Positions 33,715-42,551 of a stretch of 64,000 nt of DNA are shown here, one piece after another. The position numbers were made by a program, and so were the translations under genes. Where the stretch lies: NCBI RefSeq assembly GCF_014279895.1, contig NZ_CP047954.1:744001-808000 (forward strand), given 5' to 3'. Under the pieces are notes generated by a model. That model was not told the origin of the DNA, did not search any database, and worked only from the letters and a program-made list of their open reading frames with translations. Origin of the DNA: Synechococcus sp. M16.1 (lineage in GTDB: Bacteria; Cyanobacteriota; Cyanobacteriia; PCC-6307; Cyanobiaceae). Each line of letters starts with the position of its first letter. Within the stretch, counting starts at the first letter, position 1.

Positions 33715-35316
33715 GTGGCTGGTTTGAACAACACACCCGTCAGCATTGAGCTTGGTGGCGCGGAGATTGTGTCCTGGGTCCCTGGTGCGAGTATTGCTGC
33801 GGTCTGCGGTGGGGACAACACCGTGAGCTTTGTCAAGTACGACGCAAACTTCCAAAATCCAGAGGTGGTTCTGGAAAAAGAATTCGAGGGTAGTGTTCAA
33901 TCTGTTGCAGCCTTTGGTCGTTATATTGCTGTGGCTGAATCCCCTAGCAAGACGGAAGCAGGCAGCGTCAGTGTTTTTCGATTCAACAAAAGGAACGAAC
34001 TGCGCGAAAAATTCACTACTAATGTCGGTTTTTTGCCGGACTCCATTGATTGGAGTTCTGATGGCAAGAAAATTGTGGTAGCCAATGAAGGTGAGCCAAA
34101 TGATTACTACGGAACATCTGATGGGGTTGATCCAAAAGGATCTGTTTCGATCATTAGCGTAAAGAAGAGCAAATCACTAAAGAAAACAAAGACCCTAGGT
34201 TTTGATGTATTCACAGCCCAGCAACTGAGTGATAATGGGGTTCGCCTTTCTGGCGAATATGCTAATAATCCTGCAAGAGATATTGAGCCTGAATTTGTTA
34301 AGATTACGCCAGATAGCCAGCGCGCCGTTGTAACCTTGCAGGAAAATAACGCCATGGTCGTCGTGAACTTGGCGACGGGGGCGTTGGAGACGCCTGTGGG
34401 CTTGGGTGCCAAGGATTGGGTGGGGTTGTCGGTGGATACCTCCGATGAAGATGGTGGCTATCTGCCTGGAAACCGCAACTTCAAGAGCCTCTATATGCCC
34501 GATGGCATGGATGTTTTCACCGCAAGCAATGGCACGACCTATTCGGTGATGGCCAACGAAGGTGATGGTCGTGTGCGTCCAGATGATGTGAATTTTGAGG
34601 CGGATGCTGATGGAATTTTCACGCTCCACAAGAGCAAGGAAAAAGGTGCTGTAGCTGAGATTGAAGATCCGTTGACGGGTATGAAGGTATATGTGCACCG
34701 CGACATGCGGGGTAAGAACTCCACCGCATTTGAAGCAGAAGCCGGTGATGAATTTTTCATTACCTGGAAGTTCGGCGCTGTGGCTGATGATGACTTCTAT
34801 TCCGACGAAAAGCGCGCTGGCAAGTTGGATGGCCCTCAGGGCAACAGCATCGTTAGCGGTGATGGAGAAGGCCGCCTGAAGACGGTGGCGGATCAAAACA
34901 CTGCCGACAGCATCACCGGCTTTGGTGGTCGTTCCTTCACGATTCGCGACCTTGGCGGCAACATCGTTTGGGATTCAGGTGATGACTTGGATCGCATCGC
35001 TGCGGAGTACGGCGTTTATGACGACGGGCGTAGCGACGACAAGGGTGTTGAGCCTGAACACGTGGAAGTCGCCACCCTGGGAGATCGATCCTTTGCCTTC
35101 ATTTCGCTCGAGCGCGGAACCAGCACTCTGATTCCGGTTTATGAGATCACCAACGTGGATGCGCCTGAGCATGTGTATACGTTCCAGGCGGCGAACTCGA
35201 TCTCTCCTGAAGCATCCGAATTCGTTAAGACCAGTGCGGATGGCGGCATGCTTCTGGTGTCGAGCGAAGTGTCCGGCACGTTGGATGCTTTCAACTTCAG
35301 CACCAGCCTGGTCTGA
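33715..35316 (+). CDS. Choice-of-anchor I domain protein (beta-propeller-like)
   Basis: 533 residues from GTG. Features typical of choice-of-anchor I proteins are GFLPDSIDWSSDGKKIVVAN then EGEP, PEFVKITPDSQRAVVTLQEN then NA, and the PEHVEVATLGDRSFAFISLE segment. Such proteins are usually exported and often linked to phosphatases or surface layers. No signal peptide is visible, as is common for RTX-type or other unconventional exports in marine Synechococcus. A terminator follows (35390-35416). Confidence 0.8.
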   Translation: MAGLNNTPVSIELGGAEIVSWVPGASIAAVCGGDNTVSFVKYDANFQNPEVVLEKEFEGSVQSVAAFGRYIAVAESPSKTEAGSVSVFRFNKRNELREKFTTNVGFLPDSIDWSSDGKKIVVANEGEPNDYYGTSDGVDPKGSVSIISVKKSKSLKKTKTLGFDVFTAQQLSDNGVRLSGEYANNPARDIEPEFVKITPDSQRAVVTLQENNAMVVVNLATGALETPVGLGAKDWVGLSVDTSDEDGGYLPGNRNFKSLYMPDGMDVFTASNGTTYSVMANEGDGRVRPDDVNFEADADGIFTLHKSKEKGAVAEIEDPLTGMKVYVHRDMRGKNSTAFEAEAGDEFFITWKFGAVADDDFYSDEKRAGKLDGPQGNSIVSGDGEGRLKTVADQNTADSITGFGGRSFTIRDLGGNIVWDSGDDLDRIAAEYGVYDDGRSDDKGVEPEHVEVATLGDRSFAFISLERGTSTLIPVYEITNVDAPEHVYTFQAANSISPEASEFVKTSADGGMLLVSSEVSGTLDAFNFSTSLV

Positions 35317-35786
35317 GTTGAGTCGTCCGCCGCGTTAGCAAAGACGGGGTGAATGTTCTGTAGTTAGGCTGGTTGCTCAGCGCAGCGATAAGGGCCGCTT
35401 CGGTGGTCCTTATTTAATACTTTCAGCCTTACAATGTAAGCTTGAAAAAAGGCAACTTCCCAGTGCTGGCCTGGCACAGGAGACACAGGCGCCGCCAGGT
35501 AAGCCTGTGTCGACCTTGCCCTTTTAAGGCATGGGTTTTGAGCGACTTGGCACTCAGCACATGTGTTTTTGGCAAATGTGCTGAGCTGTCTCTGGATGTG
35601 ATTAGAGGACCTGGATTCCTGCTGTGTTGGTGTGCCGCCAAAGTGACCAGACAGGTGAGGCAAAAATCCTTGATATCCATACGGGCAATGCGAGAGTCCC
35701 GCAGCTTGCACGTCGCCTTTGAGTCACTTCGTCCCCAGGGTCTGAGTTGAGCCGATAGGGTCCGCTGACTCTTAGACCTGCCTCTC
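35317..35786 (+). other. 470-base interval with a terminator and no supported gene
   Basis: A hairpin AAGGGCCGC-TTCG-GTGGTCCTT followed by TTATTTAA at 35390-35416 should terminate the preceding gene. Open frames on both strands from 35364 to 35750 are Cys/Arg-rich and do not look like proteins. Nothing else is recognised. Confidence 0.5.
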
Positions 35787-35969
35787 GTGAAGTGTCATCC
35801 GAACATTGCCTTCTTCGGTGGCACCGTGATCATCGCGATCATGGTCATGGCTGCATTCGCCAACGTCGCCAACGTCGCCAACGCTTGCCATCGCAACGCT
35901 GAGACAGCCGAGCAAACCTCCACAGAGGCTCCTCGGAAGGATGACCAAAAGACTGAAGTCGAGGCTTGA
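35787..35969 (+). CDS. Small membrane/secreted protein, AFFGG family member 2
   Basis: 60 residues from GTG. The start is nearly identical to the protein at 30908 (NIAFFGGTVIIAIMVMAAFA). It has a short in-frame repeat NVANVANA (gccaacgtc repeats in the DNA) and a charged tail ending KTEVEA, like member 1. Function unknown. Confidence 0.6.
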   Translation: MKCHPNIAFFGGTVIIAIMVMAAFANVANVANACHRNAETAEQTSTEAPRKDDQKTEVEA

Positions 35970-36259
35970 GGGAGAAGCGGGCCGAGGGGTGGCCTTCCTC
36001 TTTCCGTGAATGCAGTACTACAGCCAGACAACACGTGGAAACAGCTCCTGCCAGTCGGTTCTCTTAATCAGTCTGAAATCCAGTCTTGACCTTTAAGCCG
36101 TAGAAATTCAAATCGAAAAGCGCAGGCACTTTGCAAGACCTTCTCTTGAGATCTCCCTTTTGGTCCTGGCTTTTTGCTGCAGGCATAGTTTGGGGACCAG
36201 GTTTGTTGGCGCTGCACTTGCAGAAAAATCACATGTTGCCGATACCCCCTGATCAGTCC

Positions 36260-36394
36260 CTAGCGGTGCAACAGAAAAGCGAGGATGTATCCGACCATTA
36301 AACCTTTACCAAAAGTCAGCCAAAGGTACTGATACTTGCTCAAGCCAAGCTTCTTCCTAAACCGCTTAATGAAGCGCTTGTGCCAGAGAACCAT
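36260..36394 (-). CDS. Small membrane protein of the LSKYQ family
   Basis: 44 residues: basic N terminus (VLWHKRFIKRFRKKLG), then LSKYQYLWLTFGKGLMVGYI as a membrane helix and a final His-Arg. Relatives are at 10506 (fused to a zinc ribbon), 43269 and 49246. The flanking stretches 35970-36259 and 36395-36597 show no other gene. Confidence 0.65.
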   Translation of the reverse strand: MVLWHKRFIKRFRKKLGLSKYQYLWLTFGKGLMVGYILAFLLHR

Positions 36395-36597
36395 TGACCT
36401 GCTCGATTGTGCTCTGTATCTATCCTTACATCAAGGCGAAGCTGATCTACTTCGGTGAATACGAATGGTCATTCACGTTAATCGCTTGACTTAGATCACA
36501 CTACCCACTCTCTTATCTATTCTTTTACATACCATTAACCAAGTGATGGCATCATCTTTTCGGCTGTCAACAGGGCTTCAATTCCCCTGCGCAATCA

Positions 36598-36897
36598 ATG
36601 CCGCCAGACTTTAGTGACGAGGCACTTCAGGACTCTCTTGCGGTCCGATTAGTGAGCATTCGCCGCAGCCGTTACTGGATGAACATCACAGATATCGGCG
36701 AGGCACTACATGATTTGCGTCCCGCGGTCATCGACCTTATTGCTCTGTTGGAGGAGGTGCAACAACAAAAGCCAGAGACCCTCCCCCACGATCCCAGCTA
36801 CGACTCCGACATTGCTCTTCTAGAAGACACCACCGACCTCCTCGCCCGCCTCGGAAAACTTATGAAACAACAGGACGAAATACACCCAACCAAGTGA
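36598..36897 (+). CDS. Hypothetical protein upstream of chrA
   Basis: 99 residues, acidic and helical (DIGEALHDLRPAVIDLIALL; EDTTDLLARLGKLMKQQD). The stop overlaps the next start by four bases (GTGA). No domain is recognised. Confidence 0.55.
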   Translation: MPPDFSDEALQDSLAVRLVSIRRSRYWMNITDIGEALHDLRPAVIDLIALLEEVQQQKPETLPHDPSYDSDIALLEDTTDLLARLGKLMKQQDEIHPTK

Positions 36898-38081
36898 TCT
36901 CCCGGACGTTGCAGGTATTTGTCCAGTTCTTCGTGTTGGGGCTGACCTCCTTCGGTGGCCCCGTGGCGCACCTCGGTTATTTCCATGAGCGTTTTGTGCA
37001 GCGGGAGCGTTGGATCACCGCTGATGCCTATGCCGATCTCGTTGCGCTCTGCCAGTTGTTGCCTGGACCCTCGAGTTCCCAGGTAGGCATGGGTTTGGGA
37101 CTGATTCGGGCCGGGTGGCTTGGCGGGTTGGCCGCCTGGGCAGGGTTCACCTTGCCCTCGGCTGTGTTGATGCTGCTGGCGGCGTCGCTGCTCTCAGCCC
37201 ATCCCATTTGGATCGACGGTAGCTGGGTGCATGGCTTGATGGTGGCGGCTGTGGCCGTGGTGGCCCAGGCCGCTCTGGGCCTGCAGCGAAAGCTGGCTCC
37301 CGACCGGCAGCGGGTCAGCTTGATGGTGGCGGCTGCTGTGCTGGTGCTGTTGGTGCCTCGCGTCTGGTCCCAGCTGTTGGCCCTGCTGCTCGGTGGGTTG
37401 GTGGGGTTGTGTGCTCTGACGCCACCTGAGCTGGAGCCATCGGCACCGGAACGTCTTGTGGTTCCGCTGCGGCGTTCGGTGTCGGTGGTTTTGCTTGGTC
37501 TCGCTGTGCTGCTGTTCGTGGCTATGCCCTGGCTGTCTGCTGAGGCCAGACCGCTGCTGGTGCAGCAGCTCAGTGGTTTCTTGCGCACCGGTGCCTTGGT
37601 GTTCGGTGGTGGTCATGTGGTGCTCCCCTTGCTGGAACAAGCCTTGGTACCCAACGGTTGGATCGACCTGCAGCAGTTTCTCGCGGGGTATGGCGCAGCC
37701 CAGGCGGTGCCAGGGCCGATGTTCAGTTTCGCGGCTTTTCTTGGCTTTGATATGCAGCCTGGCCTTCAGGGCATCGCCGGTTCTGTATTGGCGCTGGTTG
37801 CCCTGTTTTTTTCATCGTTCTTGTTGGTTGGTGGGCTCTTGCCCTTCTGGAGTGACCTGGGCCGTTTGGCTCCTATGCGTCGAGCCCTGCTGGGCATCAA
37901 CGCATCAGTGGTGGGCATCCTGCTGGCGGCGTTGTTTCAGCCCGTCTGGCAGACAGGGATCCGCGGGGGTGCTGAGTTCAGCTTGGCGTTGGTGGCGTTT
38001 GTGTTGTTGGTGTGTTGGCGCCAACCGGCTTGGCGGGTGGTGCTGTTCTGCGCCGGAGTGGGAGGTTTGACCCTGGCCTAA
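36894..38081 (+). CDS. chrA: Chromate transporter ChrA family protein
   Basis: 395 residues, about ten to twelve membrane helices in two homologous halves. Each half begins with the CHR signature: FFVLGLTSFGGPVAHLGYFH with LCQLLPGPSSSQVG, and LRTGALVFGGGHVVLPLLEQ with YGAAQAVPGPMFSF. ChrA proteins export chromate by proton or sulfate exchange; other anions are possible. The gene is GC-rich and looks like host-type sequence within the island. Confidence 0.9.
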   Translation: MISRTLQVFVQFFVLGLTSFGGPVAHLGYFHERFVQRERWITADAYADLVALCQLLPGPSSSQVGMGLGLIRAGWLGGLAAWAGFTLPSAVLMLLAASLLSAHPIWIDGSWVHGLMVAAVAVVAQAALGLQRKLAPDRQRVSLMVAAAVLVLLVPRVWSQLLALLLGGLVGLCALTPPELEPSAPERLVVPLRRSVSVVLLGLAVLLFVAMPWLSAEARPLLVQQLSGFLRTGALVFGGGHVVLPLLEQALVPNGWIDLQQFLAGYGAAQAVPGPMFSFAAFLGFDMQPGLQGIAGSVLALVALFFSSFLLVGGLLPFWSDLGRLAPMRRALLGINASVVGILLAALFQPVWQTGIRGGAEFSLALVAFVLLVCWRQPAWRVVLFCAGVGGLTLA

Positions 38082-38289
38082 TCCATGCCTCTACAGAATC
38101 ACTGCATTTATGGGAAGCATGGTGGCTGGAGCTGGTCTGAATCCTGCTGTGTTGGCGTGCCTCATAAAAGATCCATTCGTTGTGATGCAGGACCCGATCG
38201 CGTATCTCTTTTGTCACGACGCGAGCACCTGATGAGTTGAGAGCAACGGTGGTGGCTACGACGTGGCTGTCCCCTGGTTTTGGCTTGCC

Positions 38290-38607
38290 ATGCAGATGTA
38301 TCTCGCAGATTGCGTGTTTCCTGAGATTGAAGGCCAACTGGCTGCCTACAAGAGCTTCTGTGAGCTGTGGGATTCAGGCGAAATGGCAAAGCTGGACAAC
38401 TTTGATGGCTTTGAAATGTTGTTCCGCGTGCACGCTCCTGGCGCAGGCCGAGTGACGATCCTCTTCAAAGCTGAAAGTGATGCTCAAATCTTTGAGCACT
38501 TCGCACCATGGCGTGCTCAGTTCGGCATTGAAATGGACTTCACTCCTGTTATCGGCTGTCAGGACGTGGTTGATTACCACAAGAAGCTCTTCGCCAAAAT
38601 GTCCTGA
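38290..38607 (+). CDS. DUF3303 domain protein
   Basis: 105 residues from the ATG at 38290 (MQMYLADCVFPE). The ferredoxin-like plan and the segment VTILFKAESDAQIFEHFAPW fit DUF3303, a family common in marine picocyanobacteria. Function unknown. Confidence 0.7.
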   Translation: MQMYLADCVFPEIEGQLAAYKSFCELWDSGEMAKLDNFDGFEMLFRVHAPGAGRVTILFKAESDAQIFEHFAPWRAQFGIEMDFTPVIGCQDVVDYHKKLFAKMS

Positions 38608-38640
38608 TCTTTTGAAAGGACCATGAACTTAGGGTCGGCG

Positions 38641-38844
38641 TCAGGCTGGCCCTTTTTCTATGTCGTACTTCCGAGTCAGGACAAGCTTTCTGCCCGTTCC
38701 GCTGCAGTAGCTGCAGACGTGCATGTAGCCGTCATATCTGCTCTTCTTGTAACCACTACCTCCGCAGTGCTTGCACCTGTGACTTGTGATCTTGGTGTTG
38801 AACAGAGGCAGCGCCATTTGTAGTGCTGTTGCTTCTGAAGTCAT
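38641..38844 (-). CDS. Small DnaJ-type zinc-finger protein
   Basis: 67 residues. Two CxxCxGxG-like units, CKHCGGSGY and CSYCSGTGR, form a rubredoxin-like zinc site as in DnaJ. It is likely a small protein-binding or redox-related protein. Confidence 0.65.
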   Translation of the reverse strand: MTSEATALQMALPLFNTKITSHRCKHCGGSGYKKSRYDGYMHVCSYCSGTGRKLVLTRKYDIEKGPA

Positions 38845-38933
38845 GTCTTATTTCCAACGACAACTCACCACTAGCTCTGGTCAATCAGCCATTTCAATAG
38901 ACATAGACTTAGTAATAACTATCAGTGTCAACA

Positions 38934-39080
38934 GTGCAGCTTATTGATGACGACTCCCCGAAGGTGCCTACCCCCCCGGATGACTCATTGAGCAGTCCTC
39001 AGTCACGGCGCTATTGGCGCGAACAGGGTCCTTTTGAGCCAAATCAACGTGGGTCATCCGAAGGCGTGTTGACCCTCTAG
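38934..39080 (+). CDS. Possible small acidic protein
   Basis: 48 residues from GTG (QLIDDDSPKVPTPPDDSLSS, then RRYWREQGPFEPNQRG). The composition looks like a disordered small protein. No ribosome site is evident. Confidence 0.35.
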   Translation: MQLIDDDSPKVPTPPDDSLSSPQSRRYWREQGPFEPNQRGSSEGVLTL

Positions 39081-39129
39081 ACAGTGGTTGTCAAAACATT
39101 GGACACTTAGAGACATCGGGAGACAGAGC

Positions 39130-39339
39130 ATGCAACTCATGACTGTGAGTGCCGCTGCAAGGCACCTCGGGTATAAAAGCCGTTCCCAGCTTTACAAGCT
39201 CATGAATGACGGCTGGCTGGACGCGCACGTGCATGTTCAGATGCCTAGTGGGCAGCGTTTGCTTGACGTTGATGGATTACAGAAGACGCTGCAGGGCTTA
39301 TGCCAGTGGAGAGTAGACAGCGTTTCCCTCAGGCGTTAG
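39130..39339 (+). CDS. Small HTH DNA-binding protein, family copy 1
   Basis: 69 residues from the ATG at 39130. VSAAARHLGYKSRSQLYKLM is a helix-turn-helix, followed by HVHVQMPSGQRLLDVDGLQK and CQWRVDSV. It is closely related to 45739. Both resemble excisionase/MerR-type domains and may regulate the element. Confidence 0.65.
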   Translation: MQLMTVSAAARHLGYKSRSQLYKLMNDGWLDAHVHVQMPSGQRLLDVDGLQKTLQGLCQWRVDSVSLRR

Positions 39340-39363
39340 CGGTTGAGCTCTAGGAATTTGGGA

Positions 39364-39750
39364 CTATTCATGCTCGTCTTCTAAGCGTTGACGATGCAGT
39401 GGAAGAGCCCACCAGATGAAAGCTTCTTTTTTGCTAATTGTGCCTTTGTTAGCACATTCAATGTCAGCAGCATTCTTGTCTGCCCAAGTAATAGTTGCCA
39501 AGCCCTCAAGCTTGGTGTATTCGCAGTAGCAGTGTGCTGTAGCCAGATCTTCAATTAGTTCTGCAACCTCTCCCCACATGGTCATTTGGATGTCCATGCA
39601 GGATTGGTGAAACTCTGAATACGTTGCGAGTGTCTCTGATTGATCAGTAGAAAGTTCCGGCTTTTCCTCTTTTTCATGCCAACCTCCATCAAAGGCAATG
39701 GCTGGATCTGTCAAGACCAGTGGAACCAAGAGCAGCAGTAGTCGTTTCAT
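39364..39750 (-). CDS. Small secreted protein
   Basis: 128 residues with signal peptide MKRLLLLLVPLVLTDPAIAF. The mature part has CMDIQMTMWGE, CYCEY and CANKG, suggesting disulfides. A truncated copy lies at 28286-28516. Function unknown. Confidence 0.65.
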   Translation of the reverse strand: MKRLLLLLVPLVLTDPAIAFDGGWHEKEEKPELSTDQSETLATYSEFHQSCMDIQMTMWGEVAELIEDLATAHCYCEYTKLEGLATITWADKNAADIECANKGTISKKEAFIWWALPLHRQRLEDEHE

Positions 39751-39831
39751 GCCTTCATTTGTTGTTTCGGCATCTGCACCTGACGCTTGCTGCGTGATGC
39801 CTGGTGATTGCCGCTCGCCCTCTCATAGACC

Positions 39832-39972
39832 TTATGACCCGGCTTTCCTTCGGAGTTCATCGAGATCAACCTGTTGAGGCGGAAGCTTGTAGGAGCGTGC
39901 ATAAGACCTTCTAACGATCCTCCTCAGCAGCAGGAAGGTCATTGCCATCAACAGCAGTAGAAGAGCTTCCAC
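39832..39972 (-). CDS. Small single-pass membrane protein
   Basis: 46 residues from GTG: EALLLLLMAMTFLLLRRIVR then a basic tail and LPPQQVDLDELRRKAGS. The start is uncertain; internal ATG codons occur. Confidence 0.5.
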   Translation of the reverse strand: MEALLLLLMAMTFLLLRRIVRRSYARSYKLPPQQVDLDELRRKAGS

Positions 39973-40034
39973 GACAACAGTGTGGCGCTAAACGTGGTAA
40001 TCCCTGATCAGGCAGATGGCGCTGTCAGCATCAC

Positions 40035-40223
40035 TCATGCGATGAGGGGCCTGCCGTGACGAACGATCGAGGTCACTTCGTTAGTGGTCGCGTCAACCAC
40101 CATGTAAGTGCACATCAGCGCCTTCGACTTTGTGCGGGCACACAGGTAAGCCCTGAATTCCGTTTGGAAGTAGAGCTCCTTGACCCAACGGTCGGGAGCT
40201 TCTTGCTTGACGACGTTGTACAC
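40035..40223 (-). CDS. Small protein, TEF-AR family copy 1
   Basis: 62 residues. WVKELYFQTEFRAYLCARTK and the C-terminal IVRHGRPLIA match copy 2 at 40308 (WFQEQCFETEFKAFTNARAK; ISKGKAILA). They are tandem paralogues in the same direction. Function unknown. Confidence 0.55.
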   Translation of the reverse strand: MYNVVKQEAPDRWVKELYFQTEFRAYLCARTKSKALMCTYMVVDATTNEVTSIVRHGRPLIA

Positions 40224-40307
40224 GGCTATTGCCTGGACCCTTGCTCTAGCAATGCCGTGGATGTGTCAGTCCAAATCACGGAATTTCCGCTGTTTAGGCA
40301 ACAGGAC

Positions 40308-40526
40308 TTATCCAACGAGTCGGTCATCTTCAGCCAGGATCGCTTTCCCTTTTGAAATCCTCAGCACCTCACCTGAGTTGTCGGGACTTTCGTACATGAC
40401 TCGATAGAGCCCGAAAGTATTCAGCGATTTGGCTCGGGCGTTGGTGAACGCCTTGAACTCAGTCTCGAAGCACTGTTCCTGAAACCAAATGTCGGGCCCA
40501 TCGCTTCGTTCAACACAGAACATCAT
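40308..40526 (-). CDS. Small protein, TEF-AR family copy 2
   Basis: 72 residues, paralogous to the gene at 40035. It precedes that gene in a probable two-gene operon, 84 bases apart. Confidence 0.55.
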   Translation of the reverse strand: MMFCVERSDGPDIWFQEQCFETEFKAFTNARAKSLNTFGLYRVMYESPDNSGEVLRISKGKAILAEDDRLVG

Positions 40527-40693
40527 CTGTTTCCCTTGAGGTTCTCAGCTTGGAGAGGGCAGAGCTGCTCGCTTGCTATCTCCAAATGAGCTTCGGGATC
40601 ATGTCTTCAGTTGGCGACCAGCGAGCAAGGGACCCAGTCAGCCTTAGGAGCCCAGCCCATCTCCTTCTGGGAAGTCGGTGCTTAGATGCAGGC

Positions 40694-40723
40694 AAAAAGA
40701 AACCCCTGCCGTGGGCAGGGGCT
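40694..40723 (-). terminator. Terminator of DUF4278 cassette 3
   Basis: Minus strand: CCCCTGCCCACGGCAGGGG then TTTCTTTTTGCC. Confidence 0.8.
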
Positions 40724-40747
40724 TGAGATCTCCTGCTTAAGCCTTGA

Positions 40748-40915
40748 TCACTTGGCGTAGGAAACACCGCGGTAGGTCAGGCTTGGATGAGCATTGTGAG
40801 CGACTTCTTCGCGGCAGGTGTTGTAAGTCTCGCGGCGGTAGGTCAGCTCAATACAAGCTTTGGGCGAGGCTGCTGGAGCCTCGTAGGAGTGACCTCTGTA
40901 GAGAAGAGCAGTCAT
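40748..40915 (-). CDS. DUF4278 small protein (PirA-like), cassette 3
   Basis: 55 residues, identical in protein to cassette 2 (30393), with leader and coding DNA almost identical over about 270 bases. Two LTYR-type motifs and a final LTYRGVSYAK define DUF4278. Expression should follow NtcA and glutamine through the leader. Confidence 0.85.
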   Translation of the reverse strand: MTALLYRGHSYEAPAASPKACIELTYRRETYNTCREEVAHNAHPSLTYRGVSYAK

Positions 40916-40918
40916 GGT

Positions 40919-40991
40919 TAGTTCCTCAGAAAATTCCAAGTCCCCGTTCCGTGGCTTGGAGTGTCTGCGCCCCTTCAAAAGGGGTGAACGT
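40919..40991 (-). promoter_or_regulatory. Glutamine riboswitch-like leader, cassette 3
   Basis: Same sequence as cassette 2 apart from the bases just before the NtcA site. Confidence 0.8.
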
Positions 40992-40993
40992 TG

Positions 40994-41061
40994 TGTAGCG
41001 GTTGCTACAGATCTTTTATACAGGGTCGTCATCCCCCCTGTCGTTCATATGGATACACAGC
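40994..41061 (-). promoter_or_regulatory. NtcA site, -10 box and upstream block, cassette 3
   Basis: Palindrome TGTAGCAACCGCTACA at 40994-41009, TATAAA at 41015-41020 (five bases away) and the block GCTGTGTATCC at 41051-41061, all on the minus strand and in the order seen at cassette 1. Confidence 0.75.
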
Positions 41062-41353
41062 ACTTTTCTGGCTGGATCCAGCTCAGTGCCCTCATCCAAT
41101 TCCAGGCAAGCGGAGCCCCGAGCGATTGAAGCTCCGCTGCACCGCCAGCTCTGCCAGTTGCGGTGCAATTCCGTCGTAACCGCACTGACTTCAGCTAAAT
41201 CGCGTTACTTACTACGGAATCGCAGACAGGGTGATCCGCTGCAGCTCTATAGAGCAGATCACCTGAGCCAAGCCCACCACCCTCTCGTGGGGACGTGTCT
41301 CTATTGAGGTCATAGCTCTAATGGTCTGGGCTTTGCCACAGCCAGACAGGAGT
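41062..41353. other. Interval without a supported gene
   Basis: Short open frames occur on both strands. A stretch GAGCAGATCACCTGAGCCAAG (41252 on) recurs in similar form near 42256 ahead of another small gene, but I cannot assign a role. Confidence 0.3.
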
Positions 41354-41557
41354 TCAGTCCACGAGTTCAGTGTCTTTGCGGACAAACCAGTCGTTCTCAT
41401 CCGCAAATCTCTTATCGATACGGCGCCGAGTCTCAACAACGTGTCGGCGTTGTGCCCACAATTCGCCAACGAACTTTGCGAGTCGTTCCCGGTGACCCAC
41501 AGACTGCATGGGCACCAAGGGATCTTGCTCCGTTATTTCGGGATATCCAGAGGTCAT
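41354..41557 (-). CDS. Small charged hypothetical protein
   Basis: 67 residues, Arg/Glu-rich and helical in the second half (RLAKFVGELWAQRRHVVETR). Competing frames on the other strand look less protein-like. Function unknown. Confidence 0.4.
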   Translation of the reverse strand: MTSGYPEITEQDPLVPMQSVGHRERLAKFVGELWAQRRHVVETRRRIDKRFADENDWFVRKDTELVD

Positions 41558-41883
41558 CTAAATCGGGATGGTTGAATTTCAACCCTTAGCTAGATCTTTG
41601 GTTTGTGGCCATTACCCAAAAAGAAACCCCGGAGGTTTCTCCGAGGTCGCTAACCCTTTCGGTTGATCCCCATCACCCGACCGGACTGGACAAAACTAGC
41701 CTCGTTGGACTCAGTAGTGCCAACAAATCCATATTCCGGACATAGTGCGGTGAAGTCCTGTACCGACTCTTAAGACACCAAGTGTGGGGCTAGGCAGTGG
41801 CTAATGGCTGGGCCATATTGTCAGTTCCCCCATCACCTGGCCCGATGTGCGCGTCACAGCGGGTTTTTTTATGCCTTGAAGCA
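41558..41883 (-). other. Interval with a leftward terminator and a possible gene remnant
   Basis: At 41615-41643 the minus strand has CCTCGGAG-AAA-CTCCGGGG followed by TTTCTTTTT, a terminator. Upstream of it on the minus strand a frame ends SFVQSGRVMGINRKG (stop near 41659) but has no start codon after an upstream TAA. This could be the remnant of a small gene or the end of a small RNA. Confidence 0.35.
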
Positions 41884-42144
41884 CTAGCAGTAGTGCTTTT
41901 GAGGCGTTTCGAGGCTCGAAGCTGCAGGTAGGGCCACTTGGTATGTGGATAACGCGAGGCAAAAAGAAACCCCCGCCAAAGGCAGGGGCTCAAAAACGTC
42001 TCTCGGGAGTGTGACCTTGTTTCCACCCCGTGAGGCGTTTTTCCTCACACATTCACTATCTCTACCCAACTGGCACTGTGACAGTTGTTGGTGGACGGCT
42101 TGTCGCTTGTCCTTAGTCAGTTTCTTGAGCTCAGCCATCTCCAT
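41884..42144 (-). CDS. Small protein whose frame runs through a terminator
   Basis: 86 residues. The start at 42144 has a good ribosome site (GGAGG, five bases). The N-terminal 45 residues (AELKKLTKDKRQAVHQQLSQ) look like a real small protein. From about residue 52 the frame passes through the CCCCTGCC/GGCGGGGG hairpin and TTTCTTTTT at 41957-41990, so the original stop has probably been lost. Confidence 0.45.
   Translation of the reverse strand: MEMAELKKLTKDKRQAVHQQLSQCQLGRDSECVRKNASRGGNKVTLPRDVFEPLPLAGVSFCLALSTYQVALPAASSLETPQKHYC
41957..41990 (-). terminator. Terminator of the DUF4278-cassette type
   Basis: Minus strand: CCCCTGCCTTTGGCGGGGG then TTTCTTTTTGCC. No DUF4278 gene lies in front of it here. 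Confidence 0.7.
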
Positions 42145-42317
42145 AACTCCTCCCGTGGTTGGTTTTTGAGCTTTCCGCCACTACGGGCCTCGGTTGAGAA
42201 CGGGGCCACAAACCATTTCCACGCAGGGGGATCTAGTCAGCCGTCGAGCAGATCCCCCGAGCCAAGACCGCCGTTCCCTCGGCTATCTCGTCTCATCTCC
42301 ACAACTAGCCACGGATC

Positions 42318-42515
42318 ATGAATCGCGACTACATCGACTGGCTGGAGACGTTGCCCTGCAACCTCAATCCGGAGAAGGTCAACGTGTGGATAGGTAGCTG
42401 GGCGCCACTGCCTGAAGAGATTGATCTGCCTGCTTACGAGGATTGGCAGGATCGCGAGAATCAGCGAAATCCCAAGGGTCTGATGTCTCGCCTGTGGCGT
42501 TGGTTTAGGAGCTGA
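42318..42515 (+). CDS. Small acidic hypothetical protein
   Basis: 65 residues, Trp-rich (DYIDWLETLPCNLNPEKVNV; WIGSWAPLPEEIDLPAYEDW) with a basic end (SRLWRWFRS). Composition supports coding; function unknown. Confidence 0.5.
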   Translation: MNRDYIDWLETLPCNLNPEKVNVWIGSWAPLPEEIDLPAYEDWQDRENQRNPKGLMSRLWRWFRS

Positions 42516-42551
42516 TGCAAGCGTTCGATTGGTACATCGATTGCTCAGTAA

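Noticed and set aside
35364-35750. Open frames on both strands after the choice-of-anchor I gene
   Set aside because: Cys/Arg/Ser-rich with no ribosome site; non-coding is more likely.
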